Positions 17,846-26,599 of a stretch of DNA of 64,000 nt are shown here, piece by piece. The stretch's first letter is position 1; each line of letters starts with the position of its first letter. The notes beneath the pieces were generated by a model. It was not told the origin of the DNA. It did not search any database and worked only from the letters and a program-made list of their open reading frames with translations. Source of the stretch: Agromyces aureus (GTDB lineage Bacteria > Actinomycetota > Actinomycetes > Actinomycetales > Microbacteriaceae); assembly GCF_001660485.1 (NCBI RefSeq), contig NZ_CP013979.1, forward strand, positions 1,488,001 through 1,552,000, written 5' to 3'. The position numbers were made by a program, and so were the translations under genes.

Positions 17846-18946
17846 ATGTACATCGGCGTGCCTGCTGAGATCAAGAACAACGAATTCCGCGTCGCCATGA
17901 CCCCCGCCGGCGTGCACACGCTCGTGCTGCGCGGCCACCGCGTCGCCATCCAGTCGGGTGCAGGGCTCGGTGCCGGGTTCACCGACGACGAGTACGTCAC
18001 GGCCGGTGCCGAGATCGTCGCGACCGCCGCCGACGCCTGGTCGGCCGAGCTCGTGCTCAAGGTGAAGGAGCCCATCGAGTCCGAGTACGGGTTCCTCCGC
18101 GAAGACCTCACGCTCTTCACCTACCTGCACCTGGCCGCCGACCTGCCGCTCACGCGTGCGATCCTCGACTCCGGCGTCACCGCCATCGCCTACGAGACCG
18201 TGCAGCTCGCCGACCGTTCGCTGCCGCTGCTCACGCCCATGAGCGAGGTCGCCGGCCGTCTCGCGCCGCAGGTCGGTGCCGCCGAGCTGCTCGCGTCGAA
18301 GGGAGGTCGCGGCGTCCTCCTCGCCGGCGTTCCGGGCACCACGCCCGCGAAGGTCGTCGTCATCGGCGGCGGCGTCGCGGGGGAGCAGGCCGCCGCGACC
18401 GCACTCGGCCTCGGCGCCGACGTGACCGTGTTCGACATCTCGCTGCCGAAGCTTCGCGAGCTCGACGCCCGCTACGACCACCGCATCAAGACGCTCGCCT
18501 CGTCGCCGTACGAGATCGCGCGTCAGGTCGCCGACGCCGACCTCGTCGTCGGTGCCGTGCTCGTGCCCGGTGCCGCAGCACCCAAGGTCGTCACCGACGA
18601 GATGGTCTCGCGCATGCGGCCCGGCGCGGTGCTCGTGGACATCGCCATCGACCAGGGCGGATGCTTCGAGGGCTCGCGCCCGACCACGCACGCCGAGCCG
18701 ACCTTCCGCGTGCACGACGCCATCTACTACTGCGTCGCGAACATGCCGGGTGCCGTGCCCGCGACCTCGACGCCCGCGCTCACGAACGCGACACTGCCCT
18801 ACGCCGTGCGCATCGCCGACCTCGGCTGGCAGGACGCGCTCGCCGCGGACCCCGCGCTCGCGAAGGGCCTGAACGCCACGGCCGGCCGCCTCACCAACGA
18901 GGGCGTCGCGCTCGCGCACGGACTGGAGCTGCAGAGCGCGCCCTGA
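17846..18946 (+). CDS. ald: Alanine dehydrogenase
   Basis: 366-aa NAD-dependent enzyme interconverting alanine with pyruvate and ammonia. Seen: MYIGVPAEIKNNEFRVAMTP with the substrate-binding Arg/Lys region, KVKEPIESEYGFL, FTYLHLAAD, the Rossmann motif VVIGGGVAGEQAA near 173-185, and VDIAIDQGGCFEG plus YYCVANMPGAVPATST near the C-terminus. Length and motifs are canonical. ATG 17846 matches the conserved N-terminus. Probably regulated by the divergent Lrp-type gene. Confidence 0.96.
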   Translation: MYIGVPAEIKNNEFRVAMTPAGVHTLVLRGHRVAIQSGAGLGAGFTDDEYVTAGAEIVATAADAWSAELVLKVKEPIESEYGFLREDLTLFTYLHLAADLPLTRAILDSGVTAIAYETVQLADRSLPLLTPMSEVAGRLAPQVGAAELLASKGGRGVLLAGVPGTTPAKVVVIGGGVAGEQAAATALGLGADVTVFDISLPKLRELDARYDHRIKTLASSPYEIARQVADADLVVGAVLVPGAAAPKVVTDEMVSRMRPGAVLVDIAIDQGGCFEGSRPTTHAEPTFRVHDAIYYCVANMPGAVPATSTPALTNATLPYAVRIADLGWQDALAADPALAKGLNATAGRLTNEGVALAHGLELQSAP

Positions 18947-18952
18947 CCCCGA

Positions 18953-19261
18953 TCAGCTGGGGCTGTCGAACGTGAGCGGCAGCCCCTGACGGTGCCACTC
19001 GACGATGCCGCCCGTGACGTTCACGGCGTCGACGCCGATGCTCTCGAGGTAGGCGGCCGCCTGTGCGCTCCGTCCGCCGACGTGGCAGAGCGTGTAGACC
19101 GTCGTGTCGCGCGGCACCTCGTCGACGCGGGCGAGGAGTTCGCCCAGCGGGATGTGGAGGGCGCCGTCGATGCGGGCGCGCTCGAGCTCATGCGGTTCAC
19201 GCACGTCGAGGATGACGACGTCGTCGAGCGCGTGCACTTCGGCGGGGGTGATCTCCTGCAT
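18953..19261 (-). CDS. Single-domain rhodanese-like protein
   Basis: 102-aa rhodanese-homology protein. Seen: VVILDVREPHEL near residues 15-26, ALHIPLGEL, and active-site loop TLCHVGGRSAQAA with Cys near 59. It is likely a sulfurtransferase or persulfide carrier in the cytoplasm. It ends 7 bp after the convergent ald gene and is divergent from the large helicase-like gene. No specific partner can be assigned. Confidence 0.88.
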   Translation of the reverse strand: MQEITPAEVHALDDVVILDVREPHELERARIDGALHIPLGELLARVDEVPRDTTVYTLCHVGGRSAQAAAYLESIGVDAVNVTGGIVEWHRQGLPLTFDSPS

Positions 19262-19530
19262 CGGGCCGGATCCTTCGGGTCGTGCCGGTCGACCGGGCCG
19301 TCGCGGCGCGAGTCGGTGAGGCGTTCAGTCGGTGAGGGTCTCACCCTACCCACGGCTCCTGCGAAGTCCCCCCGGCGCCTGCGAAGCCGGCCCGCGCGGC
19401 GATGCATCCCACGATTCGGGCTCCTTGGCCTTATCGTTTCCGTGTGCGGCGGCTCGAACGGAACGAAGACGAGGACCTGGTCCTCGGCGCGAACACGGGT
19501 GCCGCGGCCGAAGAACCCACCCCGGAAGCG

Positions 19531-22500
19531 ATGTCTCAGAACCTCACGAGCCCTCACAGCCTCAGCCTCGGCGACCCCGAACTGGTCGCAGGCAACGTCG
19601 CCGAGCCCTCGTGGCGCCGCTGGCAGCGGGAGCTCGAGACCGTCGGCGGCCGTTCGCCGCTCGTGCGGTTCGTCGACACGCCGCGCACTCGCATCGAGCT
19701 CTCGACGACGCACCCCGGTGGCCTGCCGCAGTTCATCACCGGGCGCTCGACGCTGCTCTCGAGCCTCATCCGCGACGAGCTCGCCCTGCGCAACGCGCGT
19801 CTCGCGGCCGCCGAGATCACCCAGAAGGGCGTCGAGCTCCGCTCGGTGCGCGGCGTCGAGTCGGTGCATCTCGCGATCGGCCTGGCGTCCTGGCGCAACG
19901 GCGGCGAGGAGTTCCTCGCGCCCGTGCTGCTGCGCCCGCTCGCGATCCGCCGCTACGGCCGCGACTTCGAGTTGAAGCTCAAGGGGCAGCCGTTCCTGAA
20001 CCCCGCGCTCGCCCGCGAGTTGCGCGAGCAGTTCCAGATCACGCTCGACGCCGACGCGTTCGTGGCGCTCGCGATCACGAACGGCGTGTTCAAGCCGCAG
20101 CCCGTGATCGACCGGTTGCGCGGACTCACCAGCCACCTGCCGTGGTTCCAGGTCGCGCCGCGCCTCGTGGTCTCCTCGTTCGCCGAGGTCGGCCCGTCGA
20201 TGGCCGCGGATGCCGCCGAGCCCGACCATCCCCTCGTCGACGCGATCGCCGGCAACCCGACCGCACGTGCGGCCTTCGCCGGGAGCGGCGAGCGCGTACG
20301 CCCGGTGCCGCAGGACGAGCGGCCGCCGTCGACCGACACGCTGCTGCTCGACGCGGACCCCGAGCAGGAGCGCGTCGTCGCCGAGATCGAGGCCGGTACG
20401 TCGCTCGTCGTGAAGACGCTCCCGGGCACCGGCGGCACGCAGACCATCGTGAACGCGGTCGGGGCGCTCGTCGCGAAGGACCGCCGCGTGCTCGTCGTCG
20501 GCGCCCGTCGCGCGAGCCTCGACGGCATCGTGCACCGCCTCGGCCAGGTCGGGCTCGGGGGAGCGGCCGTCACCACGGCGAGCCTGCGCCGCGACCTCAT
20601 CACGTCGATCTCGCGCAACGAGAAGGTCGAGCGTCCGAGGGTCGCCGATGTCGACGACGCGCTCGTGCGACTGCGCAAGGCGCTCGTCGACTACCGCTCC
20701 GCGCTCACCCGACCTGAGCCCGAGCTCAAGGTGTCGGTGCTCGACGCCCTCGGCGAGCTCGCGCGACTCGCGCTGCTGCCCGGCGCCCCGTCGACCACCG
20801 CACGGCTCTCGCACGCCTCCCTCGCCGCGCTCGCCCAGGGCCGCGAGAAGGTCTCGCGCGATCTCGTGCGCGCCGCCGCGCTCGGCGAGTTCAAGTACGG
20901 ACCGGGCGACTCGCCCTGGTATGGCGCGTCGTTCGCCTCGTCGGCCGAGGCCACCGAGGCCCACGAACTCGCCAAGCGGCTCAGCAACGTCGACGTGCCG
21001 CGCCTCATCGACCGCGGGCGCACGCTCATCGCGCAGACGCGCCTGCGCACGTTCGAGTCCGTCGCCGAGCTCGGCGTGTTCCTACGGCTCCTGCTCGACG
21101 TGCGCGAGACGCTCGACCGGTTCCGGCCCTCGGTCTACGACCGCCCGCTCGGCGAGCTCATCGCCGCGACCTCGCCACGGCGCGACTCGCCGGGCATGTC
21201 GGGCGCGAACCGTCGCCGGCTGCGTCGGCACGCGCTCGAGTACGTGCGACCCGGCGTGCACGTCACCGACCTCAACGCGGCACTCCGCGGCATCCAGCAG
21301 CAGCGCACGCTCTGGCAGCGCTACTCCGAGGCCGGGTCGATCCCGGGTGTACCGGTCGGACTCGACGACGTGCACGTCGCGCACCGCTCGGTGGAGCACG
21401 ACCTCGGCGTGCTCGACGGACCGCTCGGACTCACGGGCACGCCGCGCCGGCTCGCCGTGCGCCCCGTGCGCGACCTCACGACGATGCTCACCGGCCTCGC
21501 CGAGGAGTCCGAGGTGCTCGCCAACCTCCAGGAGCGCACCGCGCTGCTCGGCACCCTCCGCGACCTCGGACTCGACCCGCTGCTCGTCGACCTCGCGAAG
21601 CGCCACGTGCCCGAGCAGATCGTGGCCGCAGAACTCGAACTCGCCTGGTGGCAGTCGGTGCTCGAGCAGATGCTCGCGACCGACACCGCGCTGCTCGGCG
21701 CCGACACCGCCCTGCTCGACCGTCTCGAGGGCGACTTCCGGCTCGTCGACGAGGCGCATGCGTCGTCGGCCGGCCCGCAGCTCGCATGGCATCTCGGGGA
21801 GAACTGGAAGGTCGCACTCGTCGACCACCCCGAAGAGGCGGGCCACCTCAAGCGCATGCTCAGGGGCGACCGCGTCGACGCGGCCAAGCTGCAGCACGAC
21901 ACCCCGCACCTGTTCCGTGCGCTCGCGCCGATCTGGCTCGCCTCGCCCTACGACGTCGCCGCGATCGACCCGTCGATCACGTTCGATACGGTGATCCTCG
22001 TCGACGCCGGCTCCACGACGATGGCCGAGAACCTCGGTGCGATCCGCCGCGCCAGGCAGATCGTCGCGTTCGGAGACCCCGTGACGCAGACGCCCACGGT
22101 CTTCGAGACCGGCCTCGACGACCCCGATGCGACGACGGATGCCGCGGCCGACGCCGAGCAGGAATCCGACGGCGTCGACGCACTGCACGCCGACTCCGCG
22201 CTCGCTCGCCTCGGCGAACTGCTGCCGACCATGACGCTCACCCGCAGCTACCGCGCCGGCGGCGAGGACCTCGCGGAACTCGTGAACCGCCGCTTCTACG
22301 GTGGCCGCATCGAGTCGCTGCCGTGGGCGGGCAGCTTCCTCGGGCACGGCAGCCTCGGCCTGCACTATGTGCGCGGCAACGGTCTGCCCGACCAGGTCAC
22401 CGGCACCGTCGAGAGCATCGACTCCGAGGTCGCCAAGGTCGTCGAACTCGTCATGGAGCACGCCGTCAAGCGTCCGCGCGAGTCGCTCATGGTCGTCACC

Positions 22501-23220
22501 GCGAGCACGCGCCACGCCGCACGCGTGCATCAGGCGGTGCTCGCGGCCTTCGCCAAGCGGACCGACCTCTCGGACTTCATCCTGAAGGACCGGGCCGAAC
22601 CGTTCACGGTGCTCACGCTCGAGCAGTCGGTGGCCCAGAGCCGCGACCGCGTCATCTTCTCGGTCGGCTACGGACGCACGCCGCACGGGCGCCTGCTCTC
22701 GAACTTCGGCTCGCTCGGCGAACCCGGCGGCGACCGGCTGCTCGCGGTCGGCATGACCCGCGCGCGCCGATCGATGGACATCGTCTCGGCGTTCCGCCCC
22801 GATGACATCGACGAGGCGCGGCAGTCGCACGGCGTGCTCGCACTCGCCAGCATCCTCAGCCAGACCGAGGAGCGCGCGACCGACGGCGACGGCGGTACGA
22901 CGGGCGCCTCGATGCTCGACGACCTCGCCGCGCGGCTCGAACGCCGCGGCATCCGCGTCAGCTCCGGGCACCGGGGCCGACTCGCCTTGGCCGCCGCGAA
23001 CGCCGGCAAGGCCGTCGTCGTCGAGACCGACGAGGTGCTCACGGGCTACAGCCTCCGCGAGTCGCTGCGCCTGCGCCCCGACGTGCTGCGCCGCCTCGGG
23101 TGGCACTACCTGCGCGTGCACAGCTTCGAGCTGTTCGGCAACCCCGAGGCCGTCGCCGACCGGGTCGCGACGCTGCTCGGCAAGCCTCCGGTGCTGCCGC
23201 CGGATGCCGCGTCCGCATGA
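19531..23220 (+). CDS. Large UvrD/Upf1-like helicase homologue with degenerate ATPase motifs
   Basis: 1229-aa protein with the layout of superfamily 1 Upf1-like (DUF4011-type) helicases. Seen: an N-terminal domain (1-270), a Walker A position at residues 298-305 reading PGTGGTQT where active relatives have PGTGKTQT, a motif II position near 825 reading VDAGS in place of DEAS, then motif III-VI-like blocks including TLTRSYRAGG and VGMTRARRSMDI near 1070-1085. Loss of both the Walker A lysine and the Walker B glutamate implies no normal ATP hydrolysis. The long central insert (430-750) is helical. ATG 19531 (GGAAG upstream) is the best start; GTG 19444 and ATG 19402 in the same frame are alternatives. 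Coupled to the next gene by ATGA. Confidence 0.82.
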   Translation: MSQNLTSPHSLSLGDPELVAGNVAEPSWRRWQRELETVGGRSPLVRFVDTPRTRIELSTTHPGGLPQFITGRSTLLSSLIRDELALRNARLAAAEITQKGVELRSVRGVESVHLAIGLASWRNGGEEFLAPVLLRPLAIRRYGRDFELKLKGQPFLNPALARELREQFQITLDADAFVALAITNGVFKPQPVIDRLRGLTSHLPWFQVAPRLVVSSFAEVGPSMAADAAEPDHPLVDAIAGNPTARAAFAGSGERVRPVPQDERPPSTDTLLLDADPEQERVVAEIEAGTSLVVKTLPGTGGTQTIVNAVGALVAKDRRVLVVGARRASLDGIVHRLGQVGLGGAAVTTASLRRDLITSISRNEKVERPRVADVDDALVRLRKALVDYRSALTRPEPELKVSVLDALGELARLALLPGAPSTTARLSHASLAALAQGREKVSRDLVRAAALGEFKYGPGDSPWYGASFASSAEATEAHELAKRLSNVDVPRLIDRGRTLIAQTRLRTFESVAELGVFLRLLLDVRETLDRFRPSVYDRPLGELIAATSPRRDSPGMSGANRRRLRRHALEYVRPGVHVTDLNAALRGIQQQRTLWQRYSEAGSIPGVPVGLDDVHVAHRSVEHDLGVLDGPLGLTGTPRRLAVRPVRDLTTMLTGLAEESEVLANLQERTALLGTLRDLGLDPLLVDLAKRHVPEQIVAAELELAWWQSVLEQMLATDTALLGADTALLDRLEGDFRLVDEAHASSAGPQLAWHLGENWKVALVDHPEEAGHLKRMLRGDRVDAAKLQHDTPHLFRALAPIWLASPYDVAAIDPSITFDTVILVDAGSTTMAENLGAIRRARQIVAFGDPVTQTPTVFETGLDDPDATTDAAADAEQESDGVDALHADSALARLGELLPTMTLTRSYRAGGEDLAELVNRRFYGGRIESLPWAGSFLGHGSLGLHYVRGNGLPDQVTGTVESIDSEVAKVVELVMEHAVKRPRESLMVVTASTRHAARVHQAVLAAFAKRTDLSDFILKDRAEPFTVLTLEQSVAQSRDRVIFSVGYGRTPHGRLLSNFGSLGEPGGDRLLAVGMTRARRSMDIVSAFRPDDIDEARQSHGVLALASILSQTEERATDGDGGTTGASMLDDLAARLERRGIRVSSGHRGRLALAAANAGKAVVVETDEVLTGYSLRESLRLRPDVLRRLGWHYLRVHSFELFGNPEAVADRVATLLGKPPVLPPDAASA

Positions 23221-23423
23221 ACGACGAACGTCAACGCGTCGAGCGGGCCGGGGGCCGCGCACGGCGGGCTCGTCTGACGCCCGCTCCCGGCACCGACCCG
23301 ATGCCCGAGGCTCCGGTGCCCGGACGTGACGCGAGCGCCGACGACGAGGACGCCGGGCGCGCGACATCCGCCCGTCCTGAAGACGAACGCCTGAGACGCG
23401 AGAAGCCGCCCCACTGGGGCTGA
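23217..23423 (+). CDS. Small protein (68 aa) coupled to the helicase-like gene
   Basis: The ATG overlaps the TGA of the helicase-like gene (ATGA). The product is hydrophilic and probably disordered, Arg-, Asp- and Pro-rich, with a distinctive C-terminus ERLRREKPPHWG. Annotators usually miss it because of its size. The overlap implies translational coupling and a shared function with the pseudo-helicase. I recall similar PPHWG-ending proteins in related genera but cannot confirm that here. Confidence 0.7.
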   Translation: MNDERQRVERAGGRARRARLTPAPGTDPMPEAPVPGRDASADDEDAGRATSARPEDERLRREKPPHWG

Positions 23424-23487
23424 GCTGTCAGGTGCTGCAGCTCCCACCCGGTGCGATGGCTCTCGAGCGCTGGTCGCCGAGCCGGCG

Positions 23488-23925
23488 TCAGTGCCTCGGC
23501 TGGTGCTGGTCGCCGACCGGACGCTCGGCGAGCAGGTCGCGGATCTCCGACAGCAGCGTGAGCTCCGACTCGGGCTCGTCGGGGTCGGGCACGCCGGCCT
23601 TGCGCTTGGCCTCGGCGCGCTCCTTCAGGTGGTTCATCGGCATGACGAACACGAAGTAGACGACCGCCGCGACGACGAGGAACGTGATGATCGAGCCGAG
23701 CACCGCGCCGAACTTGACGTCGGAGGTGCCGCCATCGAGCGTCGGGATCTGGAAGACCAGCGCCGTGTCGAGGCTGTCGGCGCGGAAGACCGCGCTGATC
23801 AGCGGGTTGATCAGGTTGTTCACGATCGAGGTCACCACGGCCGTGAACGCCGTGCCGATCACGACCGCGACGGCCAGTTCGATCACGTTGCCGCGGAGGA
23901 TGAACTCCTTGAAGCCTTTCAGCAC
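23488..23925 (-). CDS. mscL: Large-conductance mechanosensitive channel
   Basis: 145-aa channel that opens under membrane tension to release osmolytes. Seen: N-terminal amphipathic helix MLKGFKEFILRGN, TM1 (VIELAVAVVIGTAFTAVVTS), periplasmic loop, TM2 (FGAVLGSIITFLVVAAVVYF), and a charged cytoplasmic tail ending in a helix TLLSEIRDLLAE. Length and architecture are standard. It lies downstream of the FmdB and 5-FCL genes on the same strand (gaps 29 and 45 bp), likely one transcript. Confidence 0.95.
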   Translation of the reverse strand: MLKGFKEFILRGNVIELAVAVVIGTAFTAVVTSIVNNLINPLISAVFRADSLDTALVFQIPTLDGGTSDVKFGAVLGSIITFLVVAAVVYFVFVMPMNHLKERAEAKRKAGVPDPDEPESELTLLSEIRDLLAERPVGDQHQPRH

Positions 23926-23954
23926 GTTGCCCCCTGCTGGTTGGTCGGTCGGGT

Positions 23955-24287
23955 CTAGGCCACGCTAGCCGAGGACGACGAGGAGGTCGAACCGCCGCCG
24001 GACGACGAAGAGCTCGACGAACCCGACGACGAGCCCTTGGCCGAATCGCCCGAAGAGCCCTTCGACGAATCGCCCGACGAGCCCTTCGACGCGGGCACCG
24101 AAGAGTTCCCCGAGCGCGAGTCGGTGCGGTAGAAGCCCGACCCGTTGAAGGTGACGCCGATCGAGTTGAACACCTTGCGCAGCGGGCCCCCGCAGGACTC
24201 GCAGACGGTCAGGCTGTCGTCGGTGAACGACTGCTGGATGTCGAAGGCGTTGCGGCACTCGGTGCAGCGGTACGAATAGGTAGGCAT
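23955..24287 (-). CDS. FmdB-family zinc-ribbon protein
   Basis: 110-aa protein with an N-terminal zinc ribbon: MPTYSYRCTECRNAF and CESCGGPLRKVF, giving the two Cys pairs, followed by NGSGFYRTDSR. The second half is a low-complexity Ser/Gly tail. FmdB-like proteins are putative regulators with no established biochemical role; mycobacterial Rv0991c, at the same locus, is reported to be a redox-controlled chaperone, which is a possible function here. Confidence 0.88.
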   Translation of the reverse strand: MPTYSYRCTECRNAFDIQQSFTDDSLTVCESCGGPLRKVFNSIGVTFNGSGFYRTDSRSGNSSVPASKGSSGDSSKGSSGDSAKGSSSGSSSSSSSGGGSTSSSSSASVA

Positions 24288-24332
24288 GGAGGACTTTCGG
24301 CTCGAGGTGGTGCGACGCCGGTCCGACGCCGG

Positions 24333-24911
24333 TCAGAACGCGTGGATCCGAGTGGGGGTCACGACGCCGTTCACCGGCTGGTCGTGCACCTCGCGCGGAA
24401 CGTCTTCGACGAACTCACTGTCGAAGACCACGGCGTACACCGGAGGACATTTTCCCATCGAACCGAGGGTTTTGTCGAAATAGCCCCGACCCCAGCCCAT
24501 TCTCATGCCGGTCCGGTCGACCGCGGCGGCGGGGACGATGATCAGATCGACGTCGTTGATGGCCATCGGGCCGAGCAGTTCGCCGACCGCCTCAGGCGTG
24601 CCGTGCAGGCCCAGCACCTCGTCCTCGGCCTCGCCGATGGTCCAGTCGAGCAGCCCGTCTTCACGCGTGACGGGGAACAGCACGCGGATGCCGTGGGCCT
24701 CGGCCCACTCGACGAACGGGCGCGTGTCGGGTTCGGACGGCATCGAGAGGTAGCACGAGACCGACGCGGCATCCGTCGAACCGACGAGTTCTTCGAGCCT
24801 GGCCGTGAAGCCCTCGGTCGCCTGCCGCCGCTCGAGCGTGGACAGGTTCTTTCGTCGCTCGCGGAGTTCGGCGCGCAGAATCCGTTTCTGGACGGACGGA
24901 TCGTCGGACAT
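24333..24911 (-). CDS. 5-formyltetrahydrofolate cyclo-ligase
   Basis: 192-aa enzyme converting 5-formyl-THF to 5,10-methenyl-THF with ATP. Seen: N-terminal basic ILRAELRERRKNLS, central VSCYLSMPSEPDTRPF, and the ATP/phosphate loop RMGWGRGYFDKTL near 137-149. ATG 24911 is preferred (AGGATGAGGG upstream); ATG 24920 would add three residues. Divergent from galU across 71 bp, as in mycobacteria. Confidence 0.92.
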   Translation of the reverse strand: MSDDPSVQKRILRAELRERRKNLSTLERRQATEGFTARLEELVGSTDAASVSCYLSMPSEPDTRPFVEWAEAHGIRVLFPVTREDGLLDWTIGEAEDEVLGLHGTPEAVGELLGPMAINDVDLIIVPAAAVDRTGMRMGWGRGYFDKTLGSMGKCPPVYAVVFDSEFVEDVPREVHDQPVNGVVTPTRIHAF

Positions 24912-24982
24912 GACCCTCATCCTAAGACGATGTTCAGCATTCGTAACCGCGCCGGAACACCCTTCCGATTACGCTGAAGCGC

Positions 24983-25882
24983 ATGACTGAACGCATCACC
25001 AAGGCCGTGATCCCGGCGGCCGGCCTCGGCACCCGCTTCCTCCCCGCAACCAAGGCGATGCCGAAGGAGATGCTGCCCGTCGTCGACAAGCCCGCCATCC
25101 AGTACGTCGTCGAGGAGGCCGTGGCCGCCGGACTCGACGACGTGCTCATGATCATCGGGCGCAACAAGAACGCGCTCGCGAACCACTTCGACCGCGTGAC
25201 CGAGCTCGAGCACACGCTCGAGACCAAGGGCGACGACTCGAAGCTGTCGAAGGTCCAGGAGTCCAGCGACCTCGCCGACGTGCACTTCGTGCGTCAGGGA
25301 GACCCCAAGGGCCTCGGCCACGCGGTGCTGCGCGCCCGCAAGCACGTCGGCAAGGAGTCCTTCGCCGTGCTGCTCGGCGACGACCTGATCGATGCTCGCG
25401 ACCCACTGCTGACCCGGATGCTCGAGGTGCACGCCGAGCGCGGCGCCACCGTCGTCGCCCTGCTCGAGGTCGACCCCGACAGCATCCACCTCTACGGCGC
25501 CGCTGCTGTCGAGGAGACCGACGAGGATGACGTCGTGCGCATCACGGGCCTTGTCGAGAAGCCCGCGAAGGAGGTCGCGCCGTCGAACTACGCCGTCATC
25601 GGTCGCTACGTGCTGAAGCCCGAGATCTTCGACGTGCTCGAGCACACGGAACCGGGCAAGGGCGGCGAGATCCAGCTCACCGACGCGCTCATGGAGATGG
25701 CGGGCGACGTCGAGGGCACCGGCGGCGTCTACGGCGTGGTGTTCCGCGGCCGCCGCTACGACACGGGCGACAAGCTCGACTACATCAAGGCCGTCGTGCA
25801 GCTCGCCGTCGACCGTGACGACCTCGGCCCCGAGCTCAAGCCCTGGCTGGCGGAGTACGTGGCCGGCCTCGGGCGCGACTGA
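24983..25882 (+). CDS. galU: UTP-glucose-1-phosphate uridylyltransferase
   Basis: 299-aa nucleotidyltransferase making UDP-glucose. Seen: KAVIPAAGLGTRFLPATKAMPKEMLPVVDKPAIQ-type N-terminal motif (nucleotide-binding GLGTRF near 14-19), the metal-binding GDD near 133, and VEKPAKEVAPSNYAVIGRYV. Typical length. Its stop is 2 bp from the acetyltransferase start, so the two are co-transcribed. Confidence 0.96.
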   Translation: MTERITKAVIPAAGLGTRFLPATKAMPKEMLPVVDKPAIQYVVEEAVAAGLDDVLMIIGRNKNALANHFDRVTELEHTLETKGDDSKLSKVQESSDLADVHFVRQGDPKGLGHAVLRARKHVGKESFAVLLGDDLIDARDPLLTRMLEVHAERGATVVALLEVDPDSIHLYGAAAVEETDEDDVVRITGLVEKPAKEVAPSNYAVIGRYVLKPEIFDVLEHTEPGKGGEIQLTDALMEMAGDVEGTGGVYGVVFRGRRYDTGDKLDYIKAVVQLAVDRDDLGPELKPWLAEYVAGLGRD

Positions 25883-25884
25883 CG

Positions 25885-26547
25885 ATGCCCGCCGCGGTGA
25901 TCCCGACGCTCCGCGACGGCGACCTCGTCGTGCGCCCGATCCGGGCGCGCGACGCGAAGCAGCTCGAGCGCGTGCTGCTCGACAACCGTGCGTGGCTCCG
26001 CCAGTGGGAGGCCACCTACCCGGGCGGCAGCTCGATCATCGACACCCGGGCGAGCATCCGCAACCTGCTCGCGCACGCCAGGGCGGGCCACGCCCTGCCG
26101 TTCCTGCTCGAGGTCGACGGTGAGATCGTCGGGCAGCTGAACGTGTCGTCGATCGCCTACGGCTCGCTCTCATCAGCTTCGATCGGCTACTGGGTCGCGC
26201 AGAGCGCCGCGGGACGCGGCATCACGCCGACGGCCGTGGCGCTCGCGACCGACTACTGCTTCCAGATGCTGCGCCTGCACCGCATCGAGATCTGCATCCG
26301 CCCCGAGAACGGGCCGTCGCTGCGCGTCGTGGAAAAGCTCGGCTACCGCTACGAGGGCCTCCGTCGACGCTTCATCCACATCGACGGATCCTGGCGCGAC
26401 CACTTCTCGTTCGCGCTCGTCGCCGAGGAGGTACCGGGCGGGGTGCTCCGGCGGTGGCGCGACGGGCGAGCCCCGCTGGATGCCGCGCGCATCCCCGCCG
26501 AGGATCGCTCGGCCGCGGCGCAGCCGCTTCGAATAGCAGATCGTTGA
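25885..26547 (+). CDS. RimJ/RimL-type GNAT acetyltransferase
   Basis: 220-aa GNAT-fold protein. Seen: LVVRPIRARDAKQLERVLL, GSLSSASIGYWVAQSAAGRGITPTAVALA (acetyl-CoA loop region near 100-125), HRIEICIRPENGPSLRVVEKLGYRYEG and WRDHFSFAL, all RimJ/RimL/SpeG-like. The substrate may be a ribosomal-protein N-terminus but could be another amine. It lies 2 bp after galU and 52 bp before the SepX/GlpR-like gene. In Mycobacterium moeA1/glp sits between galU and rimJ; here it is missing. Confidence 0.9.
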   Translation: MPAAVIPTLRDGDLVVRPIRARDAKQLERVLLDNRAWLRQWEATYPGGSSIIDTRASIRNLLAHARAGHALPFLLEVDGEIVGQLNVSSIAYGSLSSASIGYWVAQSAAGRGITPTAVALATDYCFQMLRLHRIEICIRPENGPSLRVVEKLGYRYEGLRRRFIHIDGSWRDHFSFALVAEEVPGGVLRRWRDGRAPLDAARIPAEDRSAAAQPLRIADR

Positions 26548-26599
26548 CACACCCCGCAAGCGGCCACGGCATCGGTCCGCGGTGACCTAGCGTATTCAC

